Under the pieces are notes generated by a model. That model was not told where the DNA came from, did not search any database, and was given only the letters and a program-made list of their open reading frames with translations. Made by a program: the position numbers and the translations under genes. Below, piece by piece: positions 25,838 to 33,960 of a stretch of 64,000 nucleotides of DNA (the stretch's first letter is position 1; each line of letters opens with the position of its first letter). The DNA is from Streptomyces roseoviridis. Lineage in GTDB: Bacteria > Actinomycetota > Actinomycetes > Streptomycetales > Streptomycetaceae. The stretch spans positions 7,319,001 through 7,383,000 of the forward strand of contig NZ_BAAAWU010000001.1 in assembly GCF_039535235.1 (NCBI RefSeq). The letters are read 5' to 3'.

Positions 25838-26671
25838 TCAGGCCATGTCGTCGAACTGGCCGAGGAAGGCACCGACCACCGCCGCGACGGCCCCGCCCGC
25901 GAAGAGGAGGCCGACACCGAGGACGAAGGAGACCAGGACGGCTTCGCGCAGGCGCCGGCCACGCGACCGCAGCGGAACGACGCGGCCGGGGTCGCGGGGG
26001 TCGTAGGCCGCCTCGATGCTCCAGGCGGGGACGGAGTGCCGCACGGTGCGGACCAGCCCGCCCGGGTCCGTGTACGCGTACCGGCCGGGCTGGTCCCGGA
26101 GCCGGACGGCGGTCGTACGCACTCCGTGCTTCCGCAGGTACCGCTCCTCCACCGGCGCGTAGGCGAGGAACGCCCCGAACGACAGGACCAGGATCCCGAA
26201 GAAGCCGAACGGGACGATGAAGACCAGGGCGACGGGGTCGCCCGCGAGACCCACGAGCACGCAGGAGACGACGACCACCAGGGTCGCGACGAGCGCGCCG
26301 CGCTTCATCCCGCGCAGCCAGTTGCGGTAGCTCGGCTGGTACAGGCGCTCGCCCCAGACGAGATCCGCGCCGTCGACCCCTTCCGTCTCCTCGCTCGGGC
26401 CCGGCAGTGCCGCGTTCACGGCGTCGGCGAAGGCACCGGCCGCGGCGGAGTCCACTACGTCCCACACCTGGTGGACATGCGCCTTGTCGGTGGTCGGCGC
26501 GGCGGTCAGCTCGATCGTGACGGACTGCCCCTCGGCGCGTACACGGCTGATGGCCTTCAACGGGATGTGCATCTGCTCGTGCGGACGGCGCACGATCAGC
26601 GCGTCGTCCTCCGCCAGCACGACGGTTTCCCCGCCTGCGTGCAGAACGGGTATGTGAGAAGCGATCGACAT
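25838..26671 (-). CDS. Membrane protein of unknown function, 277 aa
   Basis: The start is ATG 26671 because TACCAT lies 7 nt upstream on the minus strand; longer in-frame starts exist (for example 26782) but lack support. Residues 1-115 form a soluble, strand-rich domain (ETVVLAEDDALIVRRPHEQ, SVTIELTAAPTTDKAHVHQV). Two hydrophobic helices follow near 125-172 (GALVATLVVVVSCVLVGLAG, LVFIVPFGFFGILVLSFGAF), then a DUF3592-like linker (VRTTAVRLRDQPGRYAYTDP) and a last helix near 248-268. The DUF3592 resemblance is a weak impression. The role is unknown. Confidence 0.7.
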   Translation of the reverse strand: MSIASHIPVLHAGGETVVLAEDDALIVRRPHEQMHIPLKAISRVRAEGQSVTIELTAAPTTDKAHVHQVWDVVDSAAAGAFADAVNAALPGPSEETEGVDGADLVWGERLYQPSYRNWLRGMKRGALVATLVVVVSCVLVGLAGDPVALVFIVPFGFFGILVLSFGAFLAYAPVEERYLRKHGVRTTAVRLRDQPGRYAYTDPGGLVRTVRHSVPAWSIEAAYDPRDPGRVVPLRSRGRRLREAVLVSFVLGVGLLFAGGAVAAVVGAFLGQFDDMA

Positions 26672-26678
26672 GTGCGCG

Positions 26679-26684
26679 ATGGTA
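26679..26684 (-). promoter_or_regulatory. -10 element TACCAT, leaderless start
   Basis: On the minus strand TACCAT is followed by 7 nt and then the ATG at 26671; no ribosome binding site is present. Confidence 0.5.
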
Positions 26685-26877
26685 GGGGCGGAAGCCGGCA
26701 CCCCGGGAGCCCGCGGGTCCTCCGCGGACGTCTCGAAGCCGGTGGAAGCGGACATCTCGAATCCCGAGGAAATGCGAGGCATGGCGGCCACGTTCGGGGG
26801 CACATGGATGTCGAGCGCATGGGGCCGCTCAGAAGGGACCCTGCGGCTTCCCCCGCCCGCAGGGCTCATGGGGTGGA

Positions 26878-26912
26878 GACCGGCCCGCACCAGTGGTGGG
26901 TGCGGGCCGGTC
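26878..26912 (-). terminator. 14-bp hairpin in gap 26685-27118
   Basis: Arms 26878-26891 and 26899-26912 are perfect complements with a 7-nt loop. The hairpin lies about 205 nt after the stop of the upstream minus-strand gene (27119) and probably ends that transcript. I see no gene in this 430-nt gap. Confidence 0.75.
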
Positions 26913-27118
26913 ACACGTCCGCCTGACCCGCTTGGGGGAGCCCAGGCCCCGCCTCGACCGTTCCGCGCGGCCCGACGCCCGGTCGTGACCGGCGTGCAGA
27001 GACCCGGCCGGCGCCCACCCACCCGTACTGGCGATTTCTCGCCTGCTCCGCCTTCCTCGACCGGCGGCGCGACTCGGCGGCCGCCACGGACAGCACCTCG
27101 GGGGGAGATCCCCGTTCT

Positions 27119-28279
27119 CTACCGGTCGGGCTTCCGCAGGAACCCGAGTGACCTGGTGAGGGTTTTCAGCGGCGAGGCGTCCTGTCGGGACGCGGCCGGT
27201 GCGATCCCCGCCGGTGTGCCGGTCCCACCGTCGCCGCCGGTGGCTTCGGCGAGCGCGGCGAGTGCGGACTCCGCCGCCTCCCGGTACAGGTCGCAGGACG
27301 CGGTCATGGCCTCCAGCGCTTTGGCGTACCGGGTGACCATGGCGCGTGCGTGGATGAGTTCCTCCTCCGGGGTCAGGAGGTGCCAGCCCTGCCGCAGCCG
27401 CGCCAGCGCCGGTTCCGCGTCGGCCGGCATGGGCCGGGGCGTCGAGGCGAAGTCTGCGATCGCGCGGAGGAGTTCGGCCGGCTCCGTGCCGTCGAGGAAG
27501 ACATCGCGTACGGTGAAGCGCGCCGCCTCGTAGCCGGGGGCGTGCGGTGCCCAGGGCAGCACGACGGCCCCGCCGCGCGGCAGCCCGACGCCCAGCTCGC
27601 GCTTCATCGCGAAGTCGGCGATCAGTGCCTGCTCCGGCGTCGCCCGGTGCTCCACCACCCGGTGCCGCAGACCCGGCGGCAGGAACGCCGTGATCGGCCG
27701 CCGCCCCAGCGCGTCCGGCGTCATCGCCTCGTGCACCACGACGTGGACGAACCAGCTCTGCCTGACGCAGTCCCGCAGCCGCCGACGCAACTCGCCGTCG
27801 TCCTTCGGCAGGTGGTTGACCGTCCGCAGCCGCACACCCGGCACCGTCTCGTGATCCCAGGCGACCTGGTCGCTGTCGGGCCAGAACACGGTGGCGGGCG
27901 AGGGCCAGTTCGCCTCCCACGCCCGCTCCGCCTCCGCGACGAGCACCCAGGTGACGCCCTCGCTCTCGACGCGCCGGGCCTCCAGCCCGTACGTGGTGAG
28001 CTGAGCTCGCACCGTCACACCGTCCGCCACGCCCCAGCGGGCCTCGAACACGCGGCGCGCGGAGGGACCGGCGTCGGCGGACGCGTCCCGGGGGAACATG
28101 TCGGTCGAGCGGGCCGCCTCGACCGGGTCGAGCTCCAGGAAGTCGTCGATCACCCCGGCCGCCCTGAGGGCGAGCAGGTTGCGCCGGACGTCCCGCTCGG
28201 CGTCGGACCCGAAGTGGCGCCCACGCCCGAGCCATACGGTGTCGGGAACAGGGGGCGATGAAGTGCTGCTCTTGGCCAT
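27119..28279 (-). CDS. Conserved hypothetical protein, 386 aa
   Basis: Soluble protein without signal peptide. ATG 28279 has GGACGG about 8 nt before it. The middle contains several strand-helix units with many Trp and His (VTWVLVAEAERAWEANWPSP, SWFVHVVVHEAMTPDALG, HRVVEHRATPEQALIADFAM) and GAVVLPWAPHAPGYE. The C-terminal 120 residues are helical (LARLRQGWHLLTPEEELIHA), ending in a disordered Gly/Thr/Ala tail and a basic end. I do not recognise a family and assign no function. It diverges from the VOC gene at 28484. Confidence 0.7.
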   Translation of the reverse strand: MAKSSTSSPPVPDTVWLGRGRHFGSDAERDVRRNLLALRAAGVIDDFLELDPVEAARSTDMFPRDASADAGPSARRVFEARWGVADGVTVRAQLTTYGLEARRVESEGVTWVLVAEAERAWEANWPSPATVFWPDSDQVAWDHETVPGVRLRTVNHLPKDDGELRRRLRDCVRQSWFVHVVVHEAMTPDALGRRPITAFLPPGLRHRVVEHRATPEQALIADFAMKRELGVGLPRGGAVVLPWAPHAPGYEAARFTVRDVFLDGTEPAELLRAIADFASTPRPMPADAEPALARLRQGWHLLTPEEELIHARAMVTRYAKALEAMTASCDLYREAAESALAALAEATGGDGGTGTPAGIAPAASRQDASPLKTLTRSLGFLRKPDR

Positions 28280-28483
28280 GGAACCGTCCAGTGCGTGATC
28301 GGGGCTCGACCAGTATGGTCCGCGGCCGGAGCGGCGCGGTCCACGGGTCCCGGGCCGACCAGGCCGGACGACGGCTCCGGGGGCGACGGAGCGAACCGGT
28401 CAGGATCCGAGAAGCCCCGGCCGGCCGCTCCGCCCTAGCGTGAGGGACATCGGTTCACCCACCGCACGCCAAGGAGACAAGAC

Positions 28484-28897
28484 ATGAAGGCACACGTGAG
28501 CTCGATCCTTCTCGGGGTCCGGGACATGGAGCGGTCGAAGCGTTTCTACGCGCAGGGCCTGGGGTGGAAGATCGAGCGGGACTACGGGGTCTCGGTGTTC
28601 TTCGCCCCCGACGGCGGCTCGCCGGTCGGGTTCTACGGCCGCGAGGGCCTGGCCGAGCTGGCGGGCACCAGTGCCGACGGCAGCGGGTTCAGCGGCGTCG
28701 TCCTCACCTACGTGGTGCGCAGCCCGGCCCGCGTCGACGAGATCGTCGCGGAGGCCGAGAAGGCGGGCGCGACCGTCCTCAAGCCCGCCGGCCCTCTGCC
28801 CTGGGGCGGCTACGGCGCCACCTTCGCGGACCTCGACGGCTACGTCTGGAGCCTCGGCTACAGCGACCAGGGCGAGGACCAGCCGTACGCGGAGTAG
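28484..28897 (+). CDS. VOC (glyoxalase-fold) family protein
   Basis: 137 aa; AAGGAGACAAG precedes the ATG. A single vicinal-oxygen-chelate domain is seen as two beta-alpha-beta-beta-beta halves: VSSILLGVRDMERSKRFYAQ with VSVFFAPDG, then VVLTYVVRSPARVDEIVAEA with YGATFADLDGYVWSLGY. The late DLDGYVW element normally gives a Glu metal ligand; here an Asp and Tyr stand nearby, so metal binding is uncertain. Members act as lyases, dioxygenases or resistance binding proteins; the substrate cannot be told. Confidence 0.9.
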   Translation: MKAHVSSILLGVRDMERSKRFYAQGLGWKIERDYGVSVFFAPDGGSPVGFYGREGLAELAGTSADGSGFSGVVLTYVVRSPARVDEIVAEAEKAGATVLKPAGPLPWGGYGATFADLDGYVWSLGYSDQGEDQPYAE

Positions 28898-28935
28898 CCG
28901 CCCGCGGCGCGGAGCCACACGCCCCCGCGCCGCCC

Positions 28936-29012
28936 GCCCACGGCGCCCGCGCCGCATGCCCGCGGCGCCCGCGCCGGCCGCCCACGGCGCCCGCGCCGCA
29001 TGCCCGCGGCGC
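28936..29012. repeat. 33-bp direct repeat, period 44, in gap 28898-29239
   Basis: An identical 33-nt block occurs at 28936-28968 and 28980-29012, and shorter GCATGCCCGCG pieces recur just after. The remaining gap up to the promoter of the telomere operon is extremely GC-rich and without a supportable gene. Confidence 0.85.
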
Positions 29013-29239
29013 ATGCCCGCGCCGCCTGCACGCCCCGGCGCCGGTGGCGCGTACCGGCGCGTGAACCGGCGCACGTGCCTCGCCGACAGCCCGGGGGAGC
29101 CTCGCCGACGGCCCGGAGGGAGGCCCGCCGTCCGGGCCCGGCGGGGGCCGCGACCACCTGCTCCGTCCGGCCAAGGGGCCGGCCCGCCCGGCCCGCCAGC
29201 CAATGAGTCAACGTTCCGTTGTTTCGTTGCCGGGCGCGA

Positions 29240-29245
29240 TAGGGT
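29240..29245 (+). promoter_or_regulatory. Promoter of the HTH-tap-tpg operon (-10 TAGGGT)
   Basis: TAGGGT lies 7 nt before ATG 29253, so the operon mRNA may be leaderless. A weak -35 candidate TTGTTT is at 29219-29224 with a short 15-nt spacer. Confidence 0.5.
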
Positions 29246-29252
29246 GGGCGAC

Positions 29253-29633
29253 ATGTCGCAGGAGAGCCGGACGGAACCGCGAAGCCGCTTGGCCGGCCTG
29301 GCCGACCTGCCCCCGGGCGGCGAGGGCCCCGCACGCGCGCTCCAGGAGGACGCCGCCCTGCTCGGCAGGCTCCTGGCCGGCGCCGCCCGGAGCGGCGACG
29401 GGGATCGGCCGGATGTGTCGGACGACGAGGTGGCCGCGGCCCTCGCCCTGTTCGAGGACATGCGCACGGCACTGGACCGGCTGGAGACGCAGGTCGTCAT
29501 CGAAGCGCGCAGGCGCGGCATGGAGTGGCGGCAGATCGCCCTCCACCAGGGCATGAGGTCCTCCCAGGCCGCGTCCCAGCGGTACCAGCGGCTGGTGACG
29601 CGCCTCGAAGAGATCCGCCAGGGCATCCGGTGA
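29253..29633 (+). CDS. Small helix-turn-helix protein upstream of tap
   Basis: 126 aa. The N-terminal part is acidic with Gly/Ala; residues 65-115 carry an all-helical DNA-binding-type region (RTALDRLETQVVIEARRRGM, then EWRQIALHQGMRSSQAASQR), which fits a helix-turn-helix. The start codon follows a -10 element by 7 nt and there is no ribosome site, so translation is probably leaderless. The stop codon lies 17 nt before the tap start, so the gene very likely leads the tap-tpg operon. A role in regulating this operon or in telomere-DNA binding is inferred from position only. Confidence 0.8.
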   Translation: MSQESRTEPRSRLAGLADLPPGGEGPARALQEDAALLGRLLAGAARSGDGDRPDVSDDEVAAALALFEDMRTALDRLETQVVIEARRRGMEWRQIALHQGMRSSQAASQRYQRLVTRLEEIRQGIR

Positions 29634-29650
29634 CCGGTCAGGAGACACCC

Positions 29651-31894
29651 ATGAGCCACCCCCCTTCCGACCCGCTCTCCGCCGTCGACGCCCTCCTCGC
29701 CGCCGTCGACGGCGGCCAGGTGCTGCCCTCCCCGGCCGAACGCGTACGCCTGCGCGAGGCCGCGGGCCTGACCCAGGCCGCCGTCGCCCAGGCGCTCGGC
29801 GTCCGCGTCCCCAGCATCCAGGCGTGGGAGGACGGCCGGGCCGAGCCGAAAGCCGAACGCCTCCAGGCGTACCGGCGCCTCCTCGACGGTCTGGCCGAGC
29901 GCTACCCCGCGCCGCAGCCGGCGCCCGTGCCGTCCGCCTCCGCCGTACCGGCCTCCGACCGGCCCTCCGAGGCCCCCGCACCGCCGCCCGACGCAGCACG
30001 CCCCGCGCCCTCCGCGTCACGCCCCGCGCCCTCCACACGCCCGGCGCCCTCCGCGTCACGCCCCGCGCCCTCCGCGTCGCGCCCCGCATCGGCCCTCTCC
30101 CGACCCGCCGCGCCGCGGTCGGCCCGGCCCGCGCCCCCGGCACCCGCCGCGCCCGGGGACGACCGCTTCGCCCACGGCCCGCTCGCCGTCGTCGACGCCA
30201 CCGACGACGGCCAGGTGCTGGCGTACGGCGTCGGCGGCCTCGTCCTCGACGTCCCGGCGAAGTCGCTGCCCGCGCTCGTGGAATGGACGCTCGCCGAGGC
30301 ACGCCTCGGCGCCGAGAAGCTGCACGGCTCGGGCCGCGACGCCGACCCCCTCCTCGTCCTGACCACCTCCGCCCTCCGGCGCTACGGGCTGCCTGCCGAA
30401 CTGTCCGAAGCCGAGCGCCTGGCCGGCCGCCTGCCGGCCGGGCACAAGACGGTCAAGCAGCTCGAAAAGGCCGACTGGCTGCTCACCAAGCGCGGTTTCG
30501 GCCCGTGGGCACGGATCTACCGCCCCGCCCAGGGTGGCCGTCGCGCCTGCGTCCAGTTGTGCATCCCGTCCTGGAACGCACTCGACGCCCGCTCCTGGGG
30601 ACACGCGGCCGACCTGCCGCCGGCCGAACTCGCCCGCGTCCTCGGTCTGTACGCCACCCGCGTGCTCACCCCGCGCGGATCGACCGCCGTCAGCGGCCTG
30701 GAGCTGATGACGGCGCTCACCCCGCCCACCCGCGCCTCCGCCCCCGATGAGAGCGGCAGGCGCCACAGCGTCCACAACCCCGGCTCGCTCGGCACCCAGC
30801 CGCTCGACCCGGCGCCGTGCGAGGCACCCGACGGACACCCGGTCCTCGCCCACCTGCCCCGCTTCCACGTCCGCGGCCCGGACGAGCGCCTCTTCGAGGA
30901 GGCGTACGACTGGGCCCGCGAACTCACCGACGACGAATGCATGCACCGCCACCTGGTCGGCGTCGACGTCAACATGGCCTTCGCCGCCGGGGCGAACGGC
31001 GCCGTCGTGGGCCTCGCCGCCCCACCGGTCCACGTCACCAACCCCGACTTCGACCCGAAGACGCCGGGTTCGTGGCTGGTCGACCTCTCCCACGTCGACC
31101 TGTCCCACGTCCTCGTCGCCGGACAGCGCGCCCAGCTGCGGGGCGACCTGCTGCCGAGCCCGTTCACGCCGACCGGCGAGCGCCCCACGGGCCCGGCCTG
31201 GTACGCGACGCCGACCGTGGCGTACGCGATGGAGCTCGGCTACACCGTCGCCCCCCTGGAGGCGTGGGTACGCCCCGAGGCCGGACGCTATCTGGACGGC
31301 TGGTACAAGCGCCTGCGCGACGCCTACATCGCCACGATGGCCGACCTCGGCGTCGGAGAGAAGCTCGACCCCGCCCGGTACCTGGCAGCGATGGACGGCT
31401 ACCGGCAGCGGGACCCCGAGGCCGCGATCGTCCTGGACGCGATCAAGCAGACGGTGAAGGGCGGCATCGGCAAGCTGCAGGAGAGGGCGAGGGGCGGCGG
31501 CTGGCGCCCGGGGGAGCCCTGGCCGGCGCTCGCGCGCCCCACCTGGCGGCCGGACATCCGCGCCACCGTGATCTCCCGCGCCCGGATCAACATGCACCGC
31601 AAGATGGTCAACCTGGCGGCCGCCACCGGCCGTTACCCCGTCGCGGTGCTCTCCGACTGCGCGGTGTACGCCGCCGACGGCCCTTCCCCGCTCGACGTCC
31701 TGCCCTACGATGCCGCCGGCAAGACGGTGCCGGGCAGCTTCCGCATCGGCGTCTCGCCGGGGATGGTCAAGCACGAGGGCACCCAGACCACGCTGTGGGG
31801 CGAGGAACTGCGCGAGCAGACGCAGGCACCGCTCCTGAACCTCGCCCGCTACATCAGGACCGGCGCCCTGACGGCGGCGGACACAGGAGAGTAG
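29651..31894 (+). CDS. tap: Telomere-associated protein Tap
   Basis: 747 aa, close to the usual Tap length; GGAGACACCC precedes the ATG. Residues 31-65 form a Cro/C1-type helix-turn-helix (RVRLREAAGLTQAAVAQALG, then VRVPSIQAWEDGRAEPK). Residues 85-175 are a Pro/Ala/Ser linker with RPAPSAS units encoded by 18-21-bp DNA repeats near 30000-30095. The rest is the large conserved Tap region (VVDATDDGQVLAYGVGGLVL, HRHLVGVDVNMAFAAGANGA, IKQTVKGGIGKLQERARGGG). In Streptomyces Tap binds the 3' overhang at linear-replicon ends and recruits the terminal protein for end-patching replication. tpg follows after 4 nt, the standard order. Confidence 0.95.
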   Translation: MSHPPSDPLSAVDALLAAVDGGQVLPSPAERVRLREAAGLTQAAVAQALGVRVPSIQAWEDGRAEPKAERLQAYRRLLDGLAERYPAPQPAPVPSASAVPASDRPSEAPAPPPDAARPAPSASRPAPSTRPAPSASRPAPSASRPASALSRPAAPRSARPAPPAPAAPGDDRFAHGPLAVVDATDDGQVLAYGVGGLVLDVPAKSLPALVEWTLAEARLGAEKLHGSGRDADPLLVLTTSALRRYGLPAELSEAERLAGRLPAGHKTVKQLEKADWLLTKRGFGPWARIYRPAQGGRRACVQLCIPSWNALDARSWGHAADLPPAELARVLGLYATRVLTPRGSTAVSGLELMTALTPPTRASAPDESGRRHSVHNPGSLGTQPLDPAPCEAPDGHPVLAHLPRFHVRGPDERLFEEAYDWARELTDDECMHRHLVGVDVNMAFAAGANGAVVGLAAPPVHVTNPDFDPKTPGSWLVDLSHVDLSHVLVAGQRAQLRGDLLPSPFTPTGERPTGPAWYATPTVAYAMELGYTVAPLEAWVRPEAGRYLDGWYKRLRDAYIATMADLGVGEKLDPARYLAAMDGYRQRDPEAAIVLDAIKQTVKGGIGKLQERARGGGWRPGEPWPALARPTWRPDIRATVISRARINMHRKMVNLAAATGRYPVAVLSDCAVYAADGPSPLDVLPYDAAGKTVPGSFRIGVSPGMVKHEGTQTTLWGEELREQTQAPLLNLARYIRTGALTAADTGE

Positions 31895-31898
31895 AGCG

Positions 31899-32459
31899 AT
31901 GGCACGGTCGATCGGAGAGGGCCTGCACCAGGCCCTCGAGCAGGCACAGACCCGCCCGGTCCCCAAATCGGCGGGCGCCCAGATGCGCTACCTCGTCCGG
32001 CAGCTCAAGGGCACGAAGGCGGTCGCGCAACTCCTCCGCGTCTCCCAGCGCACCGTCGAGCGCTACGTGAAGGACCAGATCAAGAAGCCCCGCCCGGAAC
32101 TCGCCGCCCGCATGAACCGCGAGGTGCAGAAGCGATGGCAGCCGAGGGTCAAGGAGCGGGCGAAGAAGACGGCCGCCACCACCCAGGGCCTGGTCATCGA
32201 CGTCCGGGCACAGCTCGGTTACGACGCCCCCGCCGGCACCACCGACGAAGCCCGCCTGCGCCACCTCACCGTCGCCCTCCCACCCCACCACGCCGCCCGT
32301 CTCTTCGACGCCCAGGACCAGGGCGCCAACGACGCCGCCCTGCGGAAGATCACGGCCGACGCACTCAAGGAGGTCTACTTCCAGCAGAGCGGCACGCGCG
32401 CCGCCGGCCTCGAAGAGGTCCGCATGCTCGACGTCGAGCACGTCGAATTCGGCCTCTGA
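31899..32459 (+). CDS. tpg: Telomere terminal protein Tpg
   Basis: 186 aa, the normal size for Tpg; AGGAGA precedes the ATG and the gene starts 4 nt after tap. A helix-turn-helix lies at about residues 38-60 (GTKAVAQLLRVSQRTVERYV), followed by a basic helical region KRWQPRVKERAKKTAA. The block LGYDAPAGTTDEARLRHLTV contains Thr114, the position I recall as the residue that is covalently joined to the 5' DNA end in studied Tpg proteins. Tpg primes synthesis of the last telomeric fragment and stays attached to the chromosome end. It works with Tap from the same operon. Confidence 0.95.
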   Translation: MARSIGEGLHQALEQAQTRPVPKSAGAQMRYLVRQLKGTKAVAQLLRVSQRTVERYVKDQIKKPRPELAARMNREVQKRWQPRVKERAKKTAATTQGLVIDVRAQLGYDAPAGTTDEARLRHLTVALPPHHAARLFDAQDQGANDAALRKITADALKEVYFQQSGTRAAGLEEVRMLDVEHVEFGL

Positions 32460-32513
32460 AGCAGCGGAAGAGAGCGGACGACGACTGTGCGCCGACCCGC
32501 TCGGGCGAGACGT

Positions 32514-33167
32514 TCAGAAGGCCGTGTGGTGAAGAACCTCGAACCCGCCCAGCCGCGCACGCGGAAACGGCCGCCCCGACGGAAGAACGCTCCGGGCGGC
32601 GCTCGCGGGGATTCCCTCGTCGAGCAATTGTTGGTACGCGGAGAGTGCCGCGCGGTACCCCCGTACCAGTGCCACCTGAACGGACCTCGGGGCCTGCGGC
32701 ACCATGTAGCAGCGGTCTGTGCCGAATTCGACGAAAGACAGCCCCTCGCGGGACAGGTGGTCCTCTTCTCTCAACGCCGCGAACCGCACGTCAAAACCCA
32801 CCCCGGGCCCCGGCGTCATCCACGAGGCGCGGATCGACTGGATCTGGTTGTCATCGATCATGATGCCGTCCGCCCCGGTCACCGCATCGAGTATCGGCTT
32901 GATGACGTTGTCGAGATCCGCCACCAGATGGGTCTGGTAGCGGCGGGCTTCATCGACGAACCACACCACGGAGGCTTCGACGTCATGTGTGAACACGCCC
33001 GTTGTGGCCTTCTGGACCGCTGAAGCGAGCGCGTCCTTGAAGCGGGCCTTGCGGCCGGGATCCGCCTGAAGGGAAAGCGGGTCCACCGCACTGCGAATGT
33101 CGACCCGACCAGAACCGCGAAACTCACGCACCGAGAAATCCCCCTCGGTGACCACTGCGCTGAACAT
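32514..33167 (-). CDS. RusA-like Holliday junction resolvase
   Basis: 217 aa; GAAAGGA precedes ATG 33167. The catalytic pattern of RusA is present: Asp84-Leu-Asp86-Asn (ADLDNVIKPILDAV), Lys90 and Asp105-Asp106 in GIMIDDNQIQSI, matching E. coli RusA Asp70, Asp72, Lys76 and Asp91 with nearly the same spacing. RusA dimers cut four-way DNA junctions. The N-terminal 60 residues and the C-terminal 70 residues are longer than in phage RusA, so this is a chromosomal variant of unknown role. It converges on tpg with a gap of 54 nt, which invites a link to telomere recombination, though this is only positional. Confidence 0.85.
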   Translation of the reverse strand: MFSAVVTEGDFSVREFRGSGRVDIRSAVDPLSLQADPGRKARFKDALASAVQKATTGVFTHDVEASVVWFVDEARRYQTHLVADLDNVIKPILDAVTGADGIMIDDNQIQSIRASWMTPGPGVGFDVRFAALREEDHLSREGLSFVEFGTDRCYMVPQAPRSVQVALVRGYRAALSAYQQLLDEGIPASAARSVLPSGRPFPRARLGGFEVLHHTAF

Positions 33168-33266
33168 GCACGGATCCTTTCAGCGCCCGCCGATCACCAC
33201 AAGCAGCGAGGACGGTGAGCAGCTCAGACCGGCCTCCCCTGTCGGTGGACAGGGAAGAGCTGCACC

Positions 33267-33272
33267 TAGGAT
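33267..33272 (+). promoter_or_regulatory. -10 element TAGGAT, leaderless start
   Basis: TAGGAT, then 7 nt, then ATG 33280; no ribosome binding site. Confidence 0.5.
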
Positions 33273-33279
33273 TTCGCCC

Positions 33280-33831
33280 ATGCTGTTGATAGACGGCGGG
33301 AAAGCCGCAGACGACGCTCCCGGACTGCGCACCGGGGGAGTGCCCCTCGTCCCGGACGAGTTCGTCTGGCCGACGTGCCGCGAGTGCGGCGGCCCCATGC
33401 TGTTCTTCGCCCACCTGCCCCTCGACTGGGGTGTGGTCGCGGTCTTCCTGTGCCAGAACAACCCCGGCTTGTGCGACGACTGGGACGCCACCGCCGGTGC
33501 CAACCGCGCCTTCGTCTTCCACGGTCCGCTGTCGGCGGCCACCGTCCCCGCCGAGGGGGAGACGCGGCTCGGTGCGGTGACCGCCCTGCGCCCCCGCCCT
33601 GCCGACACCCCGACCGAGGAGCCGGTCCTCGGGCGGCTGGGCGGCGAACCCGACTGGCTGCAGGGCGACGAGACTCCCGACTGCCCCTCCTGCGCCACCC
33701 CGATGACCTTCACGGCCGCGTTCAAAGAGGGAGCCGAGTTCGAGACCGCGGCCAACTTCGGCGGAGGCGGCCTCGGTTACGTCTTCCACTGCCGCCCGTG
33801 CGACCAAGCCGCTTTCCTCTGGCAGCGCTGA
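33280..33831 (+). CDS. Protein with two zinc-ribbon-like Cys clusters (DUF1963-like)
   Basis: 183 aa. Two knuckle pairs can each bind a zinc: CRECGGPMLFFAHLPLD with a later CQNN and C in NPGLCDDW, and CPSCATPMTF with CRPC near the C-terminus. The strand WPTCRECGGPMLFFAHLPLD resembles the WP...P..FLAQ element of DUF1963/YwqG proteins, so it may belong to that group. It has no membrane segment. The start is fixed by the -10 element 7 nt upstream. The kinase gene follows co-directionally after 129 nt. Function unknown. Confidence 0.7.
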   Translation: MLLIDGGKAADDAPGLRTGGVPLVPDEFVWPTCRECGGPMLFFAHLPLDWGVVAVFLCQNNPGLCDDWDATAGANRAFVFHGPLSAATVPAEGETRLGAVTALRPRPADTPTEEPVLGRLGGEPDWLQGDETPDCPSCATPMTFTAAFKEGAEFETAANFGGGGLGYVFHCRPCDQAAFLWQR

Positions 33832-33960
33832 GCCGCCGGCAAGCCCCCGGCAGGCGCCGGAGCGGATCCGGGCCCCCTCCGCACCGTGGTGCGCGGCCCG
33901 GTCGCCTTGTCGGCGACCTCCTAAAGTGAGTGCGTCATCGTCAAGAGGGGGACTGACACC

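Noticed and set aside
29253..33167. Prophage or integrative plasmid
   Set aside because: Tap, Tpg and a RusA-like protein can occur on mobile linear plasmids, but no integrase, terminase, capsid or transfer gene is present in the window.
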